64,000 bases of DNA from an uncultured Opitutia bacterium. Its GTDB lineage: Bacteria > Verrucomicrobiota > Verrucomicrobiia > Opitutales > Opitutaceae. This document shows positions 42,084 through 53,149 of the stretch, in pieces. The stretch lies in the NCBI GenBank assembly GCA_903855985.1, contig CAIOAO010000074.1:124001-188000 (forward strand), read 5' to 3'. The stretch's first letter is position 1. Every line of letters begins with the position of its first letter. The notes beneath the pieces are model-generated. The model saw nothing but the letters and a program-made list of their open reading frames with translations. It did not search any database and was not told where the DNA came from. Made by a program: the position numbers and the translations under genes.

Positions 42084-43325
42084 TCAGTGGGGGCCGTCGG
42101 CGAAGACCTGGCCGTTGATGATGGTGCCGGTGCAGTGCGAAGTGTATTCGAACGGATCGCCGTCGTAGAGGGCGAGGTCGGCGTCCTTGCCCTTCTCCAG
42201 CGAACCGGTGTGGTCGGCGATGCCGAGCAGCTTGGCGGCGTCGATGGTGATGCTGGCGAGGGCGGGCTCGAAGCCGAGGCCGTTGGCGGCGGCGACGGCG
42301 GCCTCGAGGAGGACGACGCGCGTCTTGGGCACGTAGGATTCGTAGCTGCTTTGCAGCGCGATCGGGATGCCGGCGGCGTGAAGCTTGCCGGCGGTTTCGA
42401 CGCTCAGGTTTTCCATGTCCTGGTAGCTGCGCTGCATGGTCGGGTGCACGACGACCGGGAAGCCGCTGGCCTTGATCTCGTTGAGGACGAGCGGCGCGTC
42501 GGCGCAGCCGTCGAGGATGAGCTTGAGCTTGAATTCCTTCGCGAGGCGCAGCGCGGCGACGATGTCCTGCTGGCGGTTGACGGTGACGAGAAACGGCTGC
42601 GTGCCATCGAGTCCGCGGAGCATCGTCTCAAGGCGGAGGTCGCGGCCGGGGCGCTTGGCCTCGTCCTTGCCCTCGCGCTTGTGGGCATATTCCTGCGCCT
42701 TGATCAGTTCCGCGCGCAGCAGGGCGACGGCCTTGGCGCGGGTGCCGGGGGACTTGGAGGCGGAGCCGGGCGAGCCATCCGGGGCGTTCAGGCCGTTGGC
42801 ACCGAGGGTGACCGAGGTCATGGCGGCGGGGTTGACGACATCCTCGTCCGTCTCGCGGCCGAGGGTCTTCACGATCATGGTCTGGCCGGAGATGAGGGCG
42901 GTGGGGGCGTGGCCGGTGTTGACGGTGGTGACGCCGAACGAGCGCACCCAGGCGACGAGCGGGTCGCGGGCGTTGTAGGCGTCGATCGCGCGCAGCTCGG
43001 GCTGAATCGGCGAGGACTTTTCCCACATATCCTGGTCCTGCGGCTGGTTCAGCAGGCCGGACAGGCCGACGGTGGCGTGCGCGTCAATGAGGCCGGGTGT
43101 CACGACGGCAGCCTGGAGCACGCGGTAGTCGGCGGGGATTTTGACCGTGTCGGCGGTGCCGATGGCCTCGATCTTGCCGTCGCGGACGAGCACCACGCCG
43201 TGGTGGAGCGCGGGGCCGGACATGGGGTAGATCGTGTCACCGGTGATCGCGAGGTTCTCGGCGCGCAAGGCGAGCGGCGCGGCGGCGAGGCAGAGGAGGA
43301 GAAGGGAGCGGAGAAAAGTTTTCAT
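42084..43325 (-). CDS. exported amidohydrolase-family protein, apparently a pseudoenzyme
   Basis: A 413-residue protein with signal peptide (MKTFLRSLLLLCLAAAPLALRA-E), so periplasmic. It is clearly a paralogue of the upstream gene in domain order and sequence (PGLIDAHATVGLSGLL, ISGQTMIVKTL, GSLEKGKDADLALYDGDPF), but the metal site is broken: HxH is HAT, the central His-His is replaced (LKLILDGCADAPL) and the TDDP Asp position reads SSYE. It likely has lost hydrolase activity and may be a structural or regulatory partner. The ATG overlaps the upstream stop (ATGA). Confidence 0.85.
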   Translation of the reverse strand: MKTFLRSLLLLCLAAAPLALRAENLAITGDTIYPMSGPALHHGVVLVRDGKIEAIGTADTVKIPADYRVLQAAVVTPGLIDAHATVGLSGLLNQPQDQDMWEKSSPIQPELRAIDAYNARDPLVAWVRSFGVTTVNTGHAPTALISGQTMIVKTLGRETDEDVVNPAAMTSVTLGANGLNAPDGSPGSASKSPGTRAKAVALLRAELIKAQEYAHKREGKDEAKRPGRDLRLETMLRGLDGTQPFLVTVNRQQDIVAALRLAKEFKLKLILDGCADAPLVLNEIKASGFPVVVHPTMQRSYQDMENLSVETAGKLHAAGIPIALQSSYESYVPKTRVVLLEAAVAAANGLGFEPALASITIDAAKLLGIADHTGSLEKGKDADLALYDGDPFEYTSHCTGTIINGQVFADGPH

Positions 43326-44659
43326 TGGTTGCCCTCGTTGGCGGACATGATCAGGTCCCAGGCGCTGGTGAAGCAGCAGAGCTGGGCGCGGCGGGAATCG
43401 CCGGCCCCCACCCCGCCGACGGCGTAGAGATGGTCCTGCGGGTTGGTGAGATCGAAGACCTTCTGGCCCTCGACCCAGGTCTGCTCGACGTGGGTGTAGA
43501 CGCTAAGGGGATCCGCGGAGAGGACGATGAAGTCGGCGTCCTTGCCGGCCGCGAGCGAGCCGGTGCGGCCGTCGAGGCCGAGGATCTTCGCATTGGCGAT
43601 CGTCACGCCCTCGAGGGCGCCCTTGCGCGTCATCCCGGCGCGCACGGCGAGGCCGGCGGAGCGGAGGAAGCGGCGGGAGTCGCAGATGGGGTCGTCGGTG
43701 TGGAAACCCACGAGCACGCCGGCTTTTTCCAGGATGGCGGGCGTACGCCAGTCGGCGTCGCGCGTCTCGAGTTTGCCGCCGGGCGAATCCACCATGATGA
43801 CGGAGCACGGCACTTGGGCGGCGGCGATTTCGTCGGCGACCTTCCAGCCCTCGCTGACGTGGTGCAGCACGACCTTGAAGCCGAACTCCTTGGAGAGCCG
43901 CAGGACGGTGAGGATGTCGTCGTGGCGGTGCGTGTGATTCTGAACGATGCGCTTGCCGTCGAGGATCTCGACGAGCTCCTCGAGGCCAAGATCACGCGGG
44001 GGCAGCTTGTCGGGGTCGCCCTTGGCGCGGGCGATCTTGTCGCGGTATTCCTGGGCCTTGATGTACTGTTCGCGGACGAGGGCGGCGGACTTGGCGCGGG
44101 TGCCGGGGAACGGGGCGGTCTTGATGGAGTTGGTGCCGTTGGCCATCTTGAGGCCGCCGGCGTTGGTGCCGTCGGGCAGCTTGATCAGCAGGTCGTCGAT
44201 GGTGCGCGCGGTGCGCAGCTTGAGATAAAGGGTCTGGCCGCTGATGAGATGCCCGGAGCCGGGCATGACATTGACGGAGGTGATGCCACCGGCGCGGGCC
44301 TTTTGGATGGAGGCGTCGCGGACGTCGAGGGAGTCGAGCACGCGGGCGTCGGGCTGGATGGGCCCGGAGCCGTCGCCGCCCGAGCCGGAGCCGACATGGC
44401 TGTGGGAGTCAATCAGGCCGGGCATGAGCACCTTGCCGGTGACGTCGTGGATCTCGGCGCCGGCGGGGAGGGTCACCTGGCCGACTTCGCCGACGGCGAG
44501 GATTTTACCGCCCTGGACCACGAGCACGCCGTGGGCGATGGGCTCGCCGGCGATGGGGATGATCTGGGCGCCCGTGAAAACCTGGGGCTTTTCCTGGGCG
44601 CCGAGGCCTAGGGCCAAGCCGAGCCACAACACCATGCCAAACAGGGGACGATAAGACAT
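43322..44659 (-). CDS. exported metal-dependent amidohydrolase (imidazolonepropionase-like)
   Basis: A 445-residue periplasmic enzyme with signal peptide (MSYRPLFGMVLWLGLALGLGA). The metal and catalytic set is intact: PGLIDSHSHVGSGSG (HxH), IVQNHTHRHDD, FKVVLHHVSEG (His), and VGFHTDDPICDS (Asp), within a beta sandwich plus TIM barrel (GSLAAGKDADFIVLSADPL). The substrate is unknown; dipeptides or cyclic amides are common for this group. First gene of an operon with a degenerate paralogue and nagB. The upstream gap carries a 12-base direct repeat, GCCGGGGGCGGC. Confidence 0.87.
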   Translation of the reverse strand: MSYRPLFGMVLWLGLALGLGAQEKPQVFTGAQIIPIAGEPIAHGVLVVQGGKILAVGEVGQVTLPAGAEIHDVTGKVLMPGLIDSHSHVGSGSGGDGSGPIQPDARVLDSLDVRDASIQKARAGGITSVNVMPGSGHLISGQTLYLKLRTARTIDDLLIKLPDGTNAGGLKMANGTNSIKTAPFPGTRAKSAALVREQYIKAQEYRDKIARAKGDPDKLPPRDLGLEELVEILDGKRIVQNHTHRHDDILTVLRLSKEFGFKVVLHHVSEGWKVADEIAAAQVPCSVIMVDSPGGKLETRDADWRTPAILEKAGVLVGFHTDDPICDSRRFLRSAGLAVRAGMTRKGALEGVTIANAKILGLDGRTGSLAAGKDADFIVLSADPLSVYTHVEQTWVEGQKVFDLTNPQDHLYAVGGVGAGDSRRAQLCCFTSAWDLIMSANEGNQ

Positions 44660-44726
44660 AGGCCGGCAAGCGTAGGCGGGCCGGGGGCGGCGGCAAACGG
44701 GAAATAAGCCGGGGGCGGCCGGGAGA

Positions 44727-44894
44727 CTATTTCCGGCGCGGCAGGGAAGCGGCCGCGGCCTTGACCTCGGACGCCGGGCAGCCGCAGTCCCCGCCGCAGC
44801 CGGCCTGCTTTTTGGCCAGCGAGCGCCGCACCAGCCAGATCACCGCGAAGGCGACGACGGCGAGGGCCAGGATGCTTTGGAGGGCGGGGTTCAT
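44727..44894 (-). CDS. FeoB-associated Cys-rich membrane protein
   Basis: A 55-residue protein: one N-terminal helix (ILALAVVAFAVIWLV), a basic RRSLAKKQ boundary, then CGGDCGC and a short basic tail. It begins one base after the feoB stop and fits the small cysteine-rich proteins that often follow feoB. The function of this group is not established; roles in iron handling at the membrane are proposed. It is shorter than the usual annotation cut-off. Confidence 0.8.
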   Translation of the reverse strand: MNPALQSILALAVVAFAVIWLVRRSLAKKQAGCGGDCGCPASEVKAAAASLPRRK

Positions 44895-44895
44895 G

Positions 44896-47022
44896 TCAGA
44901 AGCCGAGCGCGGTGCCGGCCTGGTACAGAATGAACGACAAAACCCACGCGGTGCCAGTCATGTAGAGCGTTTGGAAGACCGGCCATTTCCAGCCGTTGGT
45001 CTCCCTTTTCACGACAGCGATGGTGCTCATGCATTGCATGGCAAAGACATAGAACACCATGAGCGAAAGGCACACGAGCGGGGTGAATAACACACGGCCA
45101 TCCGGCCAGCGGGCGGCCTTGAGGGCGTCGCGCAGGGGGGCGGTGTTTTCCTCGGTGGACTCGGCGTTGAAAACGACGCCCATGGTGGAAACGAAGACCT
45201 CGCGGGCGGCGAAGGAGCTGATGAGGCCGATGCCGATCTGCCAATCAAAGCCCAGCGGCTTGATGACGGGCTCAAGGGCGTGGCCGGCGCGGCCGGCGAA
45301 GCTTTGGGCGAGCTGCTGGGTGGGTGTCGCGCCGACGGGGGCCTTCGGATAGGCGGCGAGGAACCAGAGCACGATGCTGATGCCGAGAATGACGGTACCC
45401 GCGCGGCGGAGAAAGATCCAGGCGCGCTCCAGCATCTGCAGCGCGACGTCCTTCAGGCCCGGCAGCCGGTAGGGCGGCAGTTCCATGATCATCATCGGCG
45501 GGGCGCCCTTGAGCAGCGTGCGCTTGAACAGCCAGGCAAAGCCAAAGGCGCCGAGCGTGCCGAGGGCGTACATCAACAGCATGAGGCCGACCTTGGCGCC
45601 GAGGGAAACCCGGTCGTTGGGCAGCAGGGCGGCGATCATCAGCAGATAGACGGGCAGCCGCGCGGAGCAGCTCATGAGCGGGGCAACGAGGATGGTGACG
45701 AGCCGGTCCTTCGAATCCTCGATGGTGCGCGTCGCCATGATGCCGGGGATGGCGCAGGCGTAGGAGCTCAGCAGCGGGATGAAGCTTTTCCCGTTGAGGC
45801 CGACGCGGCTCATTAACCGGTCCATGATGAACGCCGCGCGCGCCATGTAACCTGTGCTCTCGAGCAGCCCGATGAAGAAGAACAGGATCATGATCTGCGG
45901 CAGGAACGTGACGATGCTGCCCACGCCGCCGATGGCGCCGTCGGTGATCAAGTCGCGCAGGTCTCCGGCCGGCATGTGCTGCTGCACCCAGTCGGCGAGG
46001 AGCGCGGTGTGGTTGCCGATCCAGTCCATCGGGGCCTGCGCAAAGACGAAGATAGAGACAAAGAGCGCGGTCATGACCGTACCGAGCACGAGCCAGCCCC
46101 AGACGGGATGGGTGACGACGGCGTCAATCTTGTCGGAGGTGGTCGGGCCCACGGTGCCGGCGCGTAGCACGACCTCCGAGGCGAGCTGGCCGATGGACTC
46201 GTAGCGCGAGTTCACGAGGATACCCGCCCAGTCGGTCCCCTCACCTTCCCAGCGCTTTTGCCAGCCCTGGAGGATGTCCGTGGTGCGGGCGCTGAGCGGG
46301 AGGGAGCCGGAAACGCGGACGGAATCCTGGTCGGTCAGCAGGAGCAGCGCCTCGGCGCGGGCGGTGAGCGGGAGTTTGCCGTCGTTTTCGGTGAGCGACG
46401 CCGCGAGCTCGGACACGGCGGGTGCGATGGGCGAGGGCACACCCCACGCATGGCGCGCGAGCGGCAGGTCGGGCCGGCTCATGGTCACGCGCAGCTCGAC
46501 GAGCCCCTTGCCGTTGACGGCCTCGCAGGCGATGACGGGGATGCCGAGTTCCTTTTCCAGCCGGGCGACGCGGACGTTGAGCCCGGCCTGCGCGGCAAGG
46601 TCCATCATGTTCAGCACCAGGATGACGGGCCGGCCGAGGTCGAGAATCTGGTGAACGAGGTAGAGATTACGCTCGAGGTTCGTGGCATCCACGATGCAGA
46701 GGATGCGGTCGGGCTGCGGCGTATCGCTACGGCGGCCGAGGAGCACGTCGCGGGTGACGGCCTCGTCGGGCGAGCGGGCGGCGAGCGAGTAAGTGCCGGG
46801 CAGGTCGATGACGGTGATCGGCTGGCCGTGCTGGGAATAGGTCGTGCCGACCTTTTTCTCGACGGTGACACCGGGATAGTTGCCGACCTTTTGTTTCAGG
46901 CCGGTGAGGGCGTTGAACAGCGTGCTCTTGCCGCAGTTCGGATTGCCGACGAGCGCGTAGACCGGCGCGCGGGACGACGCGGCGGGAGAGGGATTTGGGG
47001 AAAGGTGGGAAGGCAGCGCCAT
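44896..47022 (-). CDS. feoB: ferrous iron transport protein B
   Basis: Inner-membrane Fe(II) transporter with an N-terminal GTPase, 708 residues from MALPSHLSPN. G1 GNPNCGKST, G3 DLPGTYSL, G4 VLNMMD are present, followed by the helical GDI-like spacer and the transmembrane core with Gate motifs (IMILFFFIGLLESTGYMARAAFIMDR, SYACAIPGIMATRTI, MSCSARLPVYLLM). The C-terminus ends at GTALGF. The ATG overlaps the feoA stop (TGATG). Longer in-frame text upstream overlaps feoA and is not counted. Confidence 0.96.
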   Translation of the reverse strand: MALPSHLSPNPSPAASSRAPVYALVGNPNCGKSTLFNALTGLKQKVGNYPGVTVEKKVGTTYSQHGQPITVIDLPGTYSLAARSPDEAVTRDVLLGRRSDTPQPDRILCIVDATNLERNLYLVHQILDLGRPVILVLNMMDLAAQAGLNVRVARLEKELGIPVIACEAVNGKGLVELRVTMSRPDLPLARHAWGVPSPIAPAVSELAASLTENDGKLPLTARAEALLLLTDQDSVRVSGSLPLSARTTDILQGWQKRWEGEGTDWAGILVNSRYESIGQLASEVVLRAGTVGPTTSDKIDAVVTHPVWGWLVLGTVMTALFVSIFVFAQAPMDWIGNHTALLADWVQQHMPAGDLRDLITDGAIGGVGSIVTFLPQIMILFFFIGLLESTGYMARAAFIMDRLMSRVGLNGKSFIPLLSSYACAIPGIMATRTIEDSKDRLVTILVAPLMSCSARLPVYLLMIAALLPNDRVSLGAKVGLMLLMYALGTLGAFGFAWLFKRTLLKGAPPMMIMELPPYRLPGLKDVALQMLERAWIFLRRAGTVILGISIVLWFLAAYPKAPVGATPTQQLAQSFAGRAGHALEPVIKPLGFDWQIGIGLISSFAAREVFVSTMGVVFNAESTEENTAPLRDALKAARWPDGRVLFTPLVCLSLMVFYVFAMQCMSTIAVVKRETNGWKWPVFQTLYMTGTAWVLSFILYQAGTALGF

Positions 47023-47270
47023 CAGGAGACGGGGACAGGCTCGACCAGGATGTGGGCGGCGTCGACCTTGCGCAGGGTGAGATGATAGCCGCGGACCTTG
47101 ATCTCGAGCGGATCGCCGAGCGGCGCGGTGCGCACGAGGGTCACCTGCGTGCCGGCGAGCAGTCCCATTTCGCGCAGGCGCAGGAACGCGGCGCCCTGCT
47201 TGGGATATTCGACCACGCGGGCGCTGGCGCCCACGGCGAGTTCGGAAAGTTTGATGGCGGGGGCGGCCAT
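47022..47270 (-). CDS. feoA: FeoA domain protein, copy adjacent to feoB
   Basis: An 82-residue SH3-like protein that assists FeoB. MAAPAIKLSELAVGASARVVEYP, then FLRLREMGLLAGTQVTLVRTAPLGDPLEIKVRGYHLTLRKVDAAHILVE follow the FeoA pattern. The stop overlaps the feoB ATG, implying translational coupling. It is the nearer of two FeoA genes and their sequences differ substantially. Confidence 0.88.
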   Translation of the reverse strand: MAAPAIKLSELAVGASARVVEYPKQGAAFLRLREMGLLAGTQVTLVRTAPLGDPLEIKVRGYHLTLRKVDAAHILVEPVPVS

Positions 47271-47275
47271 GGGGT

Positions 47276-47542
47276 TCAGGCGCGCGTGGCGCGGATGAGT
47301 TCGACGATGATCTGTTGGGCGGCGCCGTGGCTGAGGGCGATGCGCGTGTTGCTGATCTGGCAGAGCAAGGTCCCCTGCCCTGACACGCGTTCGATGATGA
47401 TGGATTCGCCGACGCCCATCTCGCGGAGCCGCTGGCAAAATTCCGCGTCACCCGTGAGCTCGCAAACCCGGCCGGCGGCGCCGTTGGGAATTTCAGCCAA
47501 CTTCATGCGCTGCGGGCGGAAAGGTTCGCGCGGGGTGTTCAT
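47276..47542 (-). CDS. FeoA domain protein, first gene of the feo operon
   Basis: An 88-residue FeoA-like protein: MKLAEIPNGAAGRVCELTG, FCQRLREMGVGESIIIERV, then TRIALSHGAAQQIIVELI. A start at MKLAEI (47506, 76 residues) would match the usual FeoA N-terminus, and the extra NTPREPFRPQR may not be translated. It precedes the second feoA by five bases. The two FeoA copies suggest a heteromeric arrangement with FeoB or divided roles. Confidence 0.82.
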   Translation of the reverse strand: MNTPREPFRPQRMKLAEIPNGAAGRVCELTGDAEFCQRLREMGVGESIIIERVSGQGTLLCQISNTRIALSHGAAQQIIVELIRATRA

Positions 47543-47564
47543 TGCCGTGGGGTGAGTGGCCAAC

Positions 47565-47577
47565 GAGACTCAGTTTC
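47565..47577 (-). promoter_or_regulatory. possible operator palindrome upstream of feo genes
   Basis: GAGACTCAGTTTC is an imperfect 13-base palindrome (5 of 6 half-site pairs), 23 bases before the first feoA start. An iron-responsive regulator would be expected here, but the sequence does not match the standard Fur box. Weak support. Confidence 0.22.
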
Positions 47578-47591
47578 AGTAGGGGTGCAAG

Positions 47592-47620
47592 AAAAAGGCC
47601 CGGGTGTGAAGCCCCGGGCC
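47592..47620 (-). terminator. rho-independent terminator of the ATP synthase operon
   Basis: On the minus strand GGCCCGGG (47620-47613), an eight-base loop, CCCGGGCC (47604-47597) and then five U residues (47596-47592). The eight-base perfect GC stem plus T-run, nine bases after the atpC stop, is a textbook intrinsic terminator. Confidence 0.88.
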
Positions 47621-47628
47621 GGAGAAAA

Positions 47629-48036
47629 TTAACGGCGGCGCCGTTTGACGGCGAGCTGGACGCCGGAGTAACGCACCAGGCTTTGCAGGTGCTCGTATTG
47701 CTGCGGATCGCTGTCCTTGGCGGCGGCGAGTTGTTCCTCGGCGCGCTTGAGGGCGGCCTCGACGGCGTGCTCGTCGATCTTTTCCTCGTTGATGGCGTTC
47801 TCGGCCAGCACGTGGACGCGGTCGCCTTCGACCTCGGCAAAGCCGCCGCTGACGGCGAGCCACTGCGTCACGCCGTTTTTCGTCACGCGCAACTCGCCAT
47901 GCTCAATCTGGGTGAGCAGCGCGATGTGGCCGGGGAGGATGCCAACCTCGCCGTCCAGCGTCGGGATGACGACGGTGTCGACGGTGTCGGAATAGACCCG
48001 GGCCTCGGGCGTGACGATTTCGAGCGTGAGAGCCAT
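47629..48036 (-). CDS. atpC: F1Fo ATP synthase subunit epsilon
   Basis: Regulatory central-stalk subunit, 135 residues. The N-terminal beta sandwich is MALTLEIVTPEARVYSDTVDTVVIPTLDGEVGILPGHIALLTQIEHGEL, and the C-terminal two-helix domain begins near INEEKIDEHAVEAALKRAEEQLAAAK. The tail ends in KRRRR. The last gene of the operon, followed by a strong terminator; the atpD stop lies five bases upstream. Confidence 0.94.
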   Translation of the reverse strand: MALTLEIVTPEARVYSDTVDTVVIPTLDGEVGILPGHIALLTQIEHGELRVTKNGVTQWLAVSGGFAEVEGDRVHVLAENAINEEKIDEHAVEAALKRAEEQLAAAKDSDPQQYEHLQSLVRYSGVQLAVKRRRR

Positions 48037-48041
48037 GGTGA

Positions 48042-50377
<2,336 letters not shown>

Positions 50378-50388
50378 TGGATTAAGTC

Positions 50389-50472
50389 AGAAGGAAGAAG
50401 GAAGAATTAAGAAGTGGCGGAGGTCGGAAGTGGGAATTTATTTCTTACTTCTTCCTTCTGCCTTCTTGCTTG
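50389..50472. repeat. period-7 hairpin between atpA and atpG
   Basis: Left arm from 50389 is tandem 7-mers of the AGAAGGA type (AGAAGGA, AGAAGGA, AGAATTA, AGAAGTG). Right arm 50441-50472 is the inverted counterpart (AGAAGGC, AGAAGGA, AGAAGTA, AGAAATA on the minus strand), matching about 25 of 30 bases. It lies inside the ATP synthase operon. Confidence 0.85.
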
Positions 50473-50475
50473 GTT

Positions 50476-52002
50476 TCAGGCGGTGTAGCCGGATTTCCAC
50501 TCGTCGCAGGCGGCCTGGAGCTTGGCCTCGAGGTCCTTGTCGAGGGCGGCCTTGGTGCGGATTTCCGTGAGGAGGGCGTCCTTGCGGGTGGCGAAGAATT
50601 CCTTCATCGCGGCCGCAGCGGCGACGACCTTCTTGGTGTCGATGGCGTCGAAGAAGTTCTTCTGCATCGCGAAGAGGATCGCGACCTGCAGCTCGATCGG
50701 CACGGGGCTGAACGCGGGCTGCTTGAAGAGCTCGACGATGCGGGCGCCGCGCTCCAGCTGGCCCTTGGTCTTGGCGTCGAGGTCGGAACCGAACTGGGCG
50801 AAGGCCGCGAGTTCGCGGAACTGGGCGAGCTCGCCCTTGAGTTTGCCGCCGACCTGCTTGGTGGCCTTGATCTGCGCGGCGGAACCGACGCGCGAGACGG
50901 AGAGGCCGACGGACACGGCGGGGCGGATGCCCTGGTTGAAGAGGTCGGTCTCGAGGAAGATCTGGCCGTCGGTGATCGAGATCACGTTCGTCGGGATGTA
51001 GGCGGACACGTCGCCGGCCTGCGTCTCGATGATCGGGAGCGCGGTGAGCGAGCCCTTGCCGTCAAGGCGGGCGGAACGCTCGAGGAGGCGGGAGTGCAGG
51101 TAGAACACGTCGCCCGGGTACGCCTCGCGGCCGGAGGGGCGCTTGAGGATCAGCGAAATCTGGCGGTAGGCCACGGCGTGCTTGGAGAGATCGTCATACA
51201 CGATCAGCGCGTCCATGCCGTTTTCCATGAACCACTCGCCCATCGCGGCGCCGGAGAACGGCGCGAGGTATTGGTTGGCGGGGTTGTCCGCGGCGGGGGC
51301 GCCGACGATGATGGTGTACTCGAGCGCACCGGCGGCCTCGAGGGCCGTCATCGTGCGGACGATGTTGGAATTCTTCTGACCGACGGCGACGTAGATGGAA
51401 TAGACCGGGCGGAACTTCGGGTCGCCGCTGGCGAGGCCGACCTTGTTGATCTTGGCCTGGTTGATGATCGTATCGATGCAGATGGTGGTCTTGCCGGTGC
51501 CGCGGTCGCCGATGATGAGCTCGCGCTGGCCGCGGCCGATCGGGATCATGGAGTCGATCGCCATGATGCCGGTGAAGAGCGGCTGGGAGACGGATTTGCG
51601 GACGATGATGCCGGGGGCGATCTTCTCGACGGGATAGGTTTCCGTCGCACCGATCGGGCCCTTGCCGTCCACGGGATTGCCGAGGGCGTCAACCGCGCGG
51701 CCGAGGAGGGCCTTGCCGACGGGCACGGAGAGGAGCTTGCCGGTGGTGGTGACCTCGTCGCCTTCCTTCAGCTGGGAGACGTCGCCGAGGACGACGCAGC
51801 CGACCTCGTCCTCCTCGAGGTTGAGGGCGATGCCGATGGCGCCGCCGGGGAACTGCACCATCTCGTTGTACATCACGGCGGACAGGCCGTCGATTTTGGC
51901 GACGCCGTCGGCGACGGTGCGGATGTTGCCGGTGTTCTTCTTGACGGCCTTGCTGGAGAGCTTGGCGATCTGCTGTTCGATTTGTTCGAGGACGGTGCTC
52001 AT
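50476..52002 (-). CDS. atpA: F1Fo ATP synthase subunit alpha
   Basis: Non-catalytic nucleotide-binding F1 subunit, 508 residues. The P-loop [10 protein letters not shown], the [24 protein letters not shown] stretch and the [12 protein letters not shown] motif are conserved. The start [17 protein letters not shown] gives the N-terminal extension that contacts the delta subunit. It lies between atpH and atpG. Confidence 0.97.
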   Translation of the reverse strand: MSTVLEQIEQQIAKLSSKAVKKNTGNIRTVADGVAKIDGLSAVMYNEMVQFPGGAIGIALNLEEDEVGCVVLGDVSQLKEGDEVTTTGKLLSVPVGKALLGRAVDALGNPVDGKGPIGATETYPVEKIAPGIIVRKSVSQPLFTGIMAIDSMIPIGRGQRELIIGDRGTGKTTICIDTIINQAKINKVGLASGDPKFRPVYSIYVAVGQKNSNIVRTMTALEAAGALEYTIIVGAPAADNPANQYLAPFSGAAMGEWFMENGMDALIVYDDLSKHAVAYRQISLILKRPSGREAYPGDVFYLHSRLLERSARLDGKGSLTALPIIETQAGDVSAYIPTNVISITDGQIFLETDLFNQGIRPAVSVGLSVSRVGSAAQIKATKQVGGKLKGELAQFRELAAFAQFGSDLDAKTKGQLERGARIVELFKQPAFSPVPIELQVAILFAMQKNFFDAIDTKKVVAAAAAMKEFFATRKDALLTEIRTKAALDKDLEAKLQAACDEWKSGYTA

Positions 52003-52038
52003 CGGGAAATGCGGGGTTGGAGGCGGGAGGTCTGGAAA

Positions 52039-52434
52039 TTAAACGGCGGTGGCGAGCGCGGCCAGCTGGCCGGCGACGGAGGATTCGTAGATGTCATCGC
52101 CCACATGCACGCGCAGGCCGGCGAGGAGCGCGGCGTTGGGCCGGGCGGTGGCGGTGACGGGGCGGCCGTATTTTTTGGTCATCGCGGCGGCGATGGCGGC
52201 CAGCGTGGCGGCGTTGATGGCGCCGGCGTGCTCGACGACGGCCTCGCCCTTGGCGAGTTCGGCGGCGACGTAGCGGGCATAGGCCTTGAGCACCATGACC
52301 GGGTTGGCGGGTTGGTGTTTCTCGACGTAGGCCAGGACCCCGGACACGCGTTCAGCCGAGATGACGCCGTCCGCCAGGCTCAGCTTGAAGAGCTGGCGGG
52401 AGAACAGCTGGGCTTTTTTGGCGTGGGAGGGCAT
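52039..52434 (-). CDS. atpH: F1Fo ATP synthase subunit delta, short form
   Basis: Peripheral stalk subunit that links F1 to the b subunits. The C-terminal signature is intact (NAALLAGLRVHVGDDIYESSVAGQL), but the protein is only 131 residues against ~175-180 in typical bacteria, and the frame cannot be extended in this sequence. The loss is in the N-terminal helical domain, which normally binds the alpha subunit N-terminus: only about 60 residues precede the mid-protein segment HAGAINAATLAAIAAAM. Position in the operon fixes the identity. Confidence 0.88.
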   Translation of the reverse strand: MPSHAKKAQLFSRQLFKLSLADGVISAERVSGVLAYVEKHQPANPVMVLKAYARYVAAELAKGEAVVEHAGAINAATLAAIAAAMTKKYGRPVTATARPNAALLAGLRVHVGDDIYESSVAGQLAALATAV

Positions 52435-52449
52435 CGGGAAATTTTGGAG

Positions 52450-52534
52450 TTATGATTTAGGAATTATGAAGTGGGCGGCGCTTGGCTGCCGGGGATGGAG
52501 ACTTCTTAACTCTTAAATCTTAATTCCTAACTGG
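52450..52534. repeat. period-7 hairpin between atpF and atpH
   Basis: Left arm 52450-52472 is TTATGAT, TTAGGAA, TTATGAA units. Right arm 52501-52534 is the inverted set (TTAGGAA, TTAAGAT, TTAAGAG, TTAAGAA on the minus strand). About 19 of 23 bases pair in the inner section. It lies within the ATP synthase operon. Confidence 0.85.
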
Positions 52535-52535
52535 C

Positions 52536-53123
52536 TTAGGCGTTCGTGAGTTCGCGGGAGGCGGCGTCGTTGTAGGCGCTGCGATCGGCGTCGGTGAGTT
52601 TCTTGGCGAGGACGCGCTCGGTGGTGACGACGACGAGGCGGGCGATCTCGGTGCGGGCCTCGGCGAGCATCTTCTTTTTCTCGAGCTCGATGGCCTGCTG
52701 GGCCTTGGCGATGATGTCGTTGGCCTTGGCGGCGGTTTCCTGGGTCTGCTTGTCGAGGAAGTCCTTCGCGGACTTGCGGGCCTCGTCAATGATGCGGGAG
52801 GCCTCGACCTGGGCGCGCTTGGCGCTGGCGGCGCTTTCTTCCTGCGCGGCGGCCAGCTTGGTCTTCATCTCCTCGGCATAGCTCAGGCCGGACGAGATCC
52901 TGGCCTGGCGCTCGTCGAGGGTGGCGAGGACGGGCTTGAACGCGAATTTCCACAGGACGAAGGCGACGATGGAAAAGCTGAGGACCTGCGCGAGGATGAG
53001 CGGCACGCTGATGCCGAAATCGTGCGTGATCTTCGTGATGCCGCTGGGGGCTTCGCCATGGGCAGCCACCGCCTCGACGGCGTGGCCGGTGGTTTCAGCG
53101 AGAACGAGCAGGGTGGAGAGCAT
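52536..53123 (-). CDS. atpF: F1Fo ATP synthase subunit b
   Basis: Peripheral stalk subunit, 195 residues from [13 protein letters not shown]. One transmembrane helix ([20 protein letters not shown]), then [38 protein letters not shown] and a long Ala/Lys/Glu-rich coiled coil, as expected. The ~30-residue leader before the helix is longer than in E. coli and may be a periplasmic or signal-like extension. Confidence 0.93.
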   Translation of the reverse strand: MLSTLLVLAETTGHAVEAVAAHGEAPSGITKITHDFGISVPLILAQVLSFSIVAFVLWKFAFKPVLATLDERQARISSGLSYAEEMKTKLAAAQEESAASAKRAQVEASRIIDEARKSAKDFLDKQTQETAAKANDIIAKAQQAIELEKKKMLAEARTEIARLVVVTTERVLAKKLTDADRSAYNDAASRELTNA

Positions 53124-53149
53124 GGGAAAGGCGCCGGGAATGGAAAGGG

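Noticed and set aside
41343-43427. 694-residue plus-strand frame across nagB and the amidohydrolase genes
   Set aside because: Its residue make-up is Gly/Ala/Val/Glu-rich without domain logic, and the minus strand has three well-supported genes. It is an antisense shadow caused by high GC.
44660-44726. Mobile element remnant upstream of the amidohydrolase gene
   Set aside because: Only a 12-base direct repeat (GCCGGGGGCGGC) is present, in keeping with local GC-rich slippage.
47543-47628. Fur box controlling feo
   Set aside because: The 13-base palindrome does not match the Fur consensus and no clear -10/-35 is seen; it is listed only as weak evidence.
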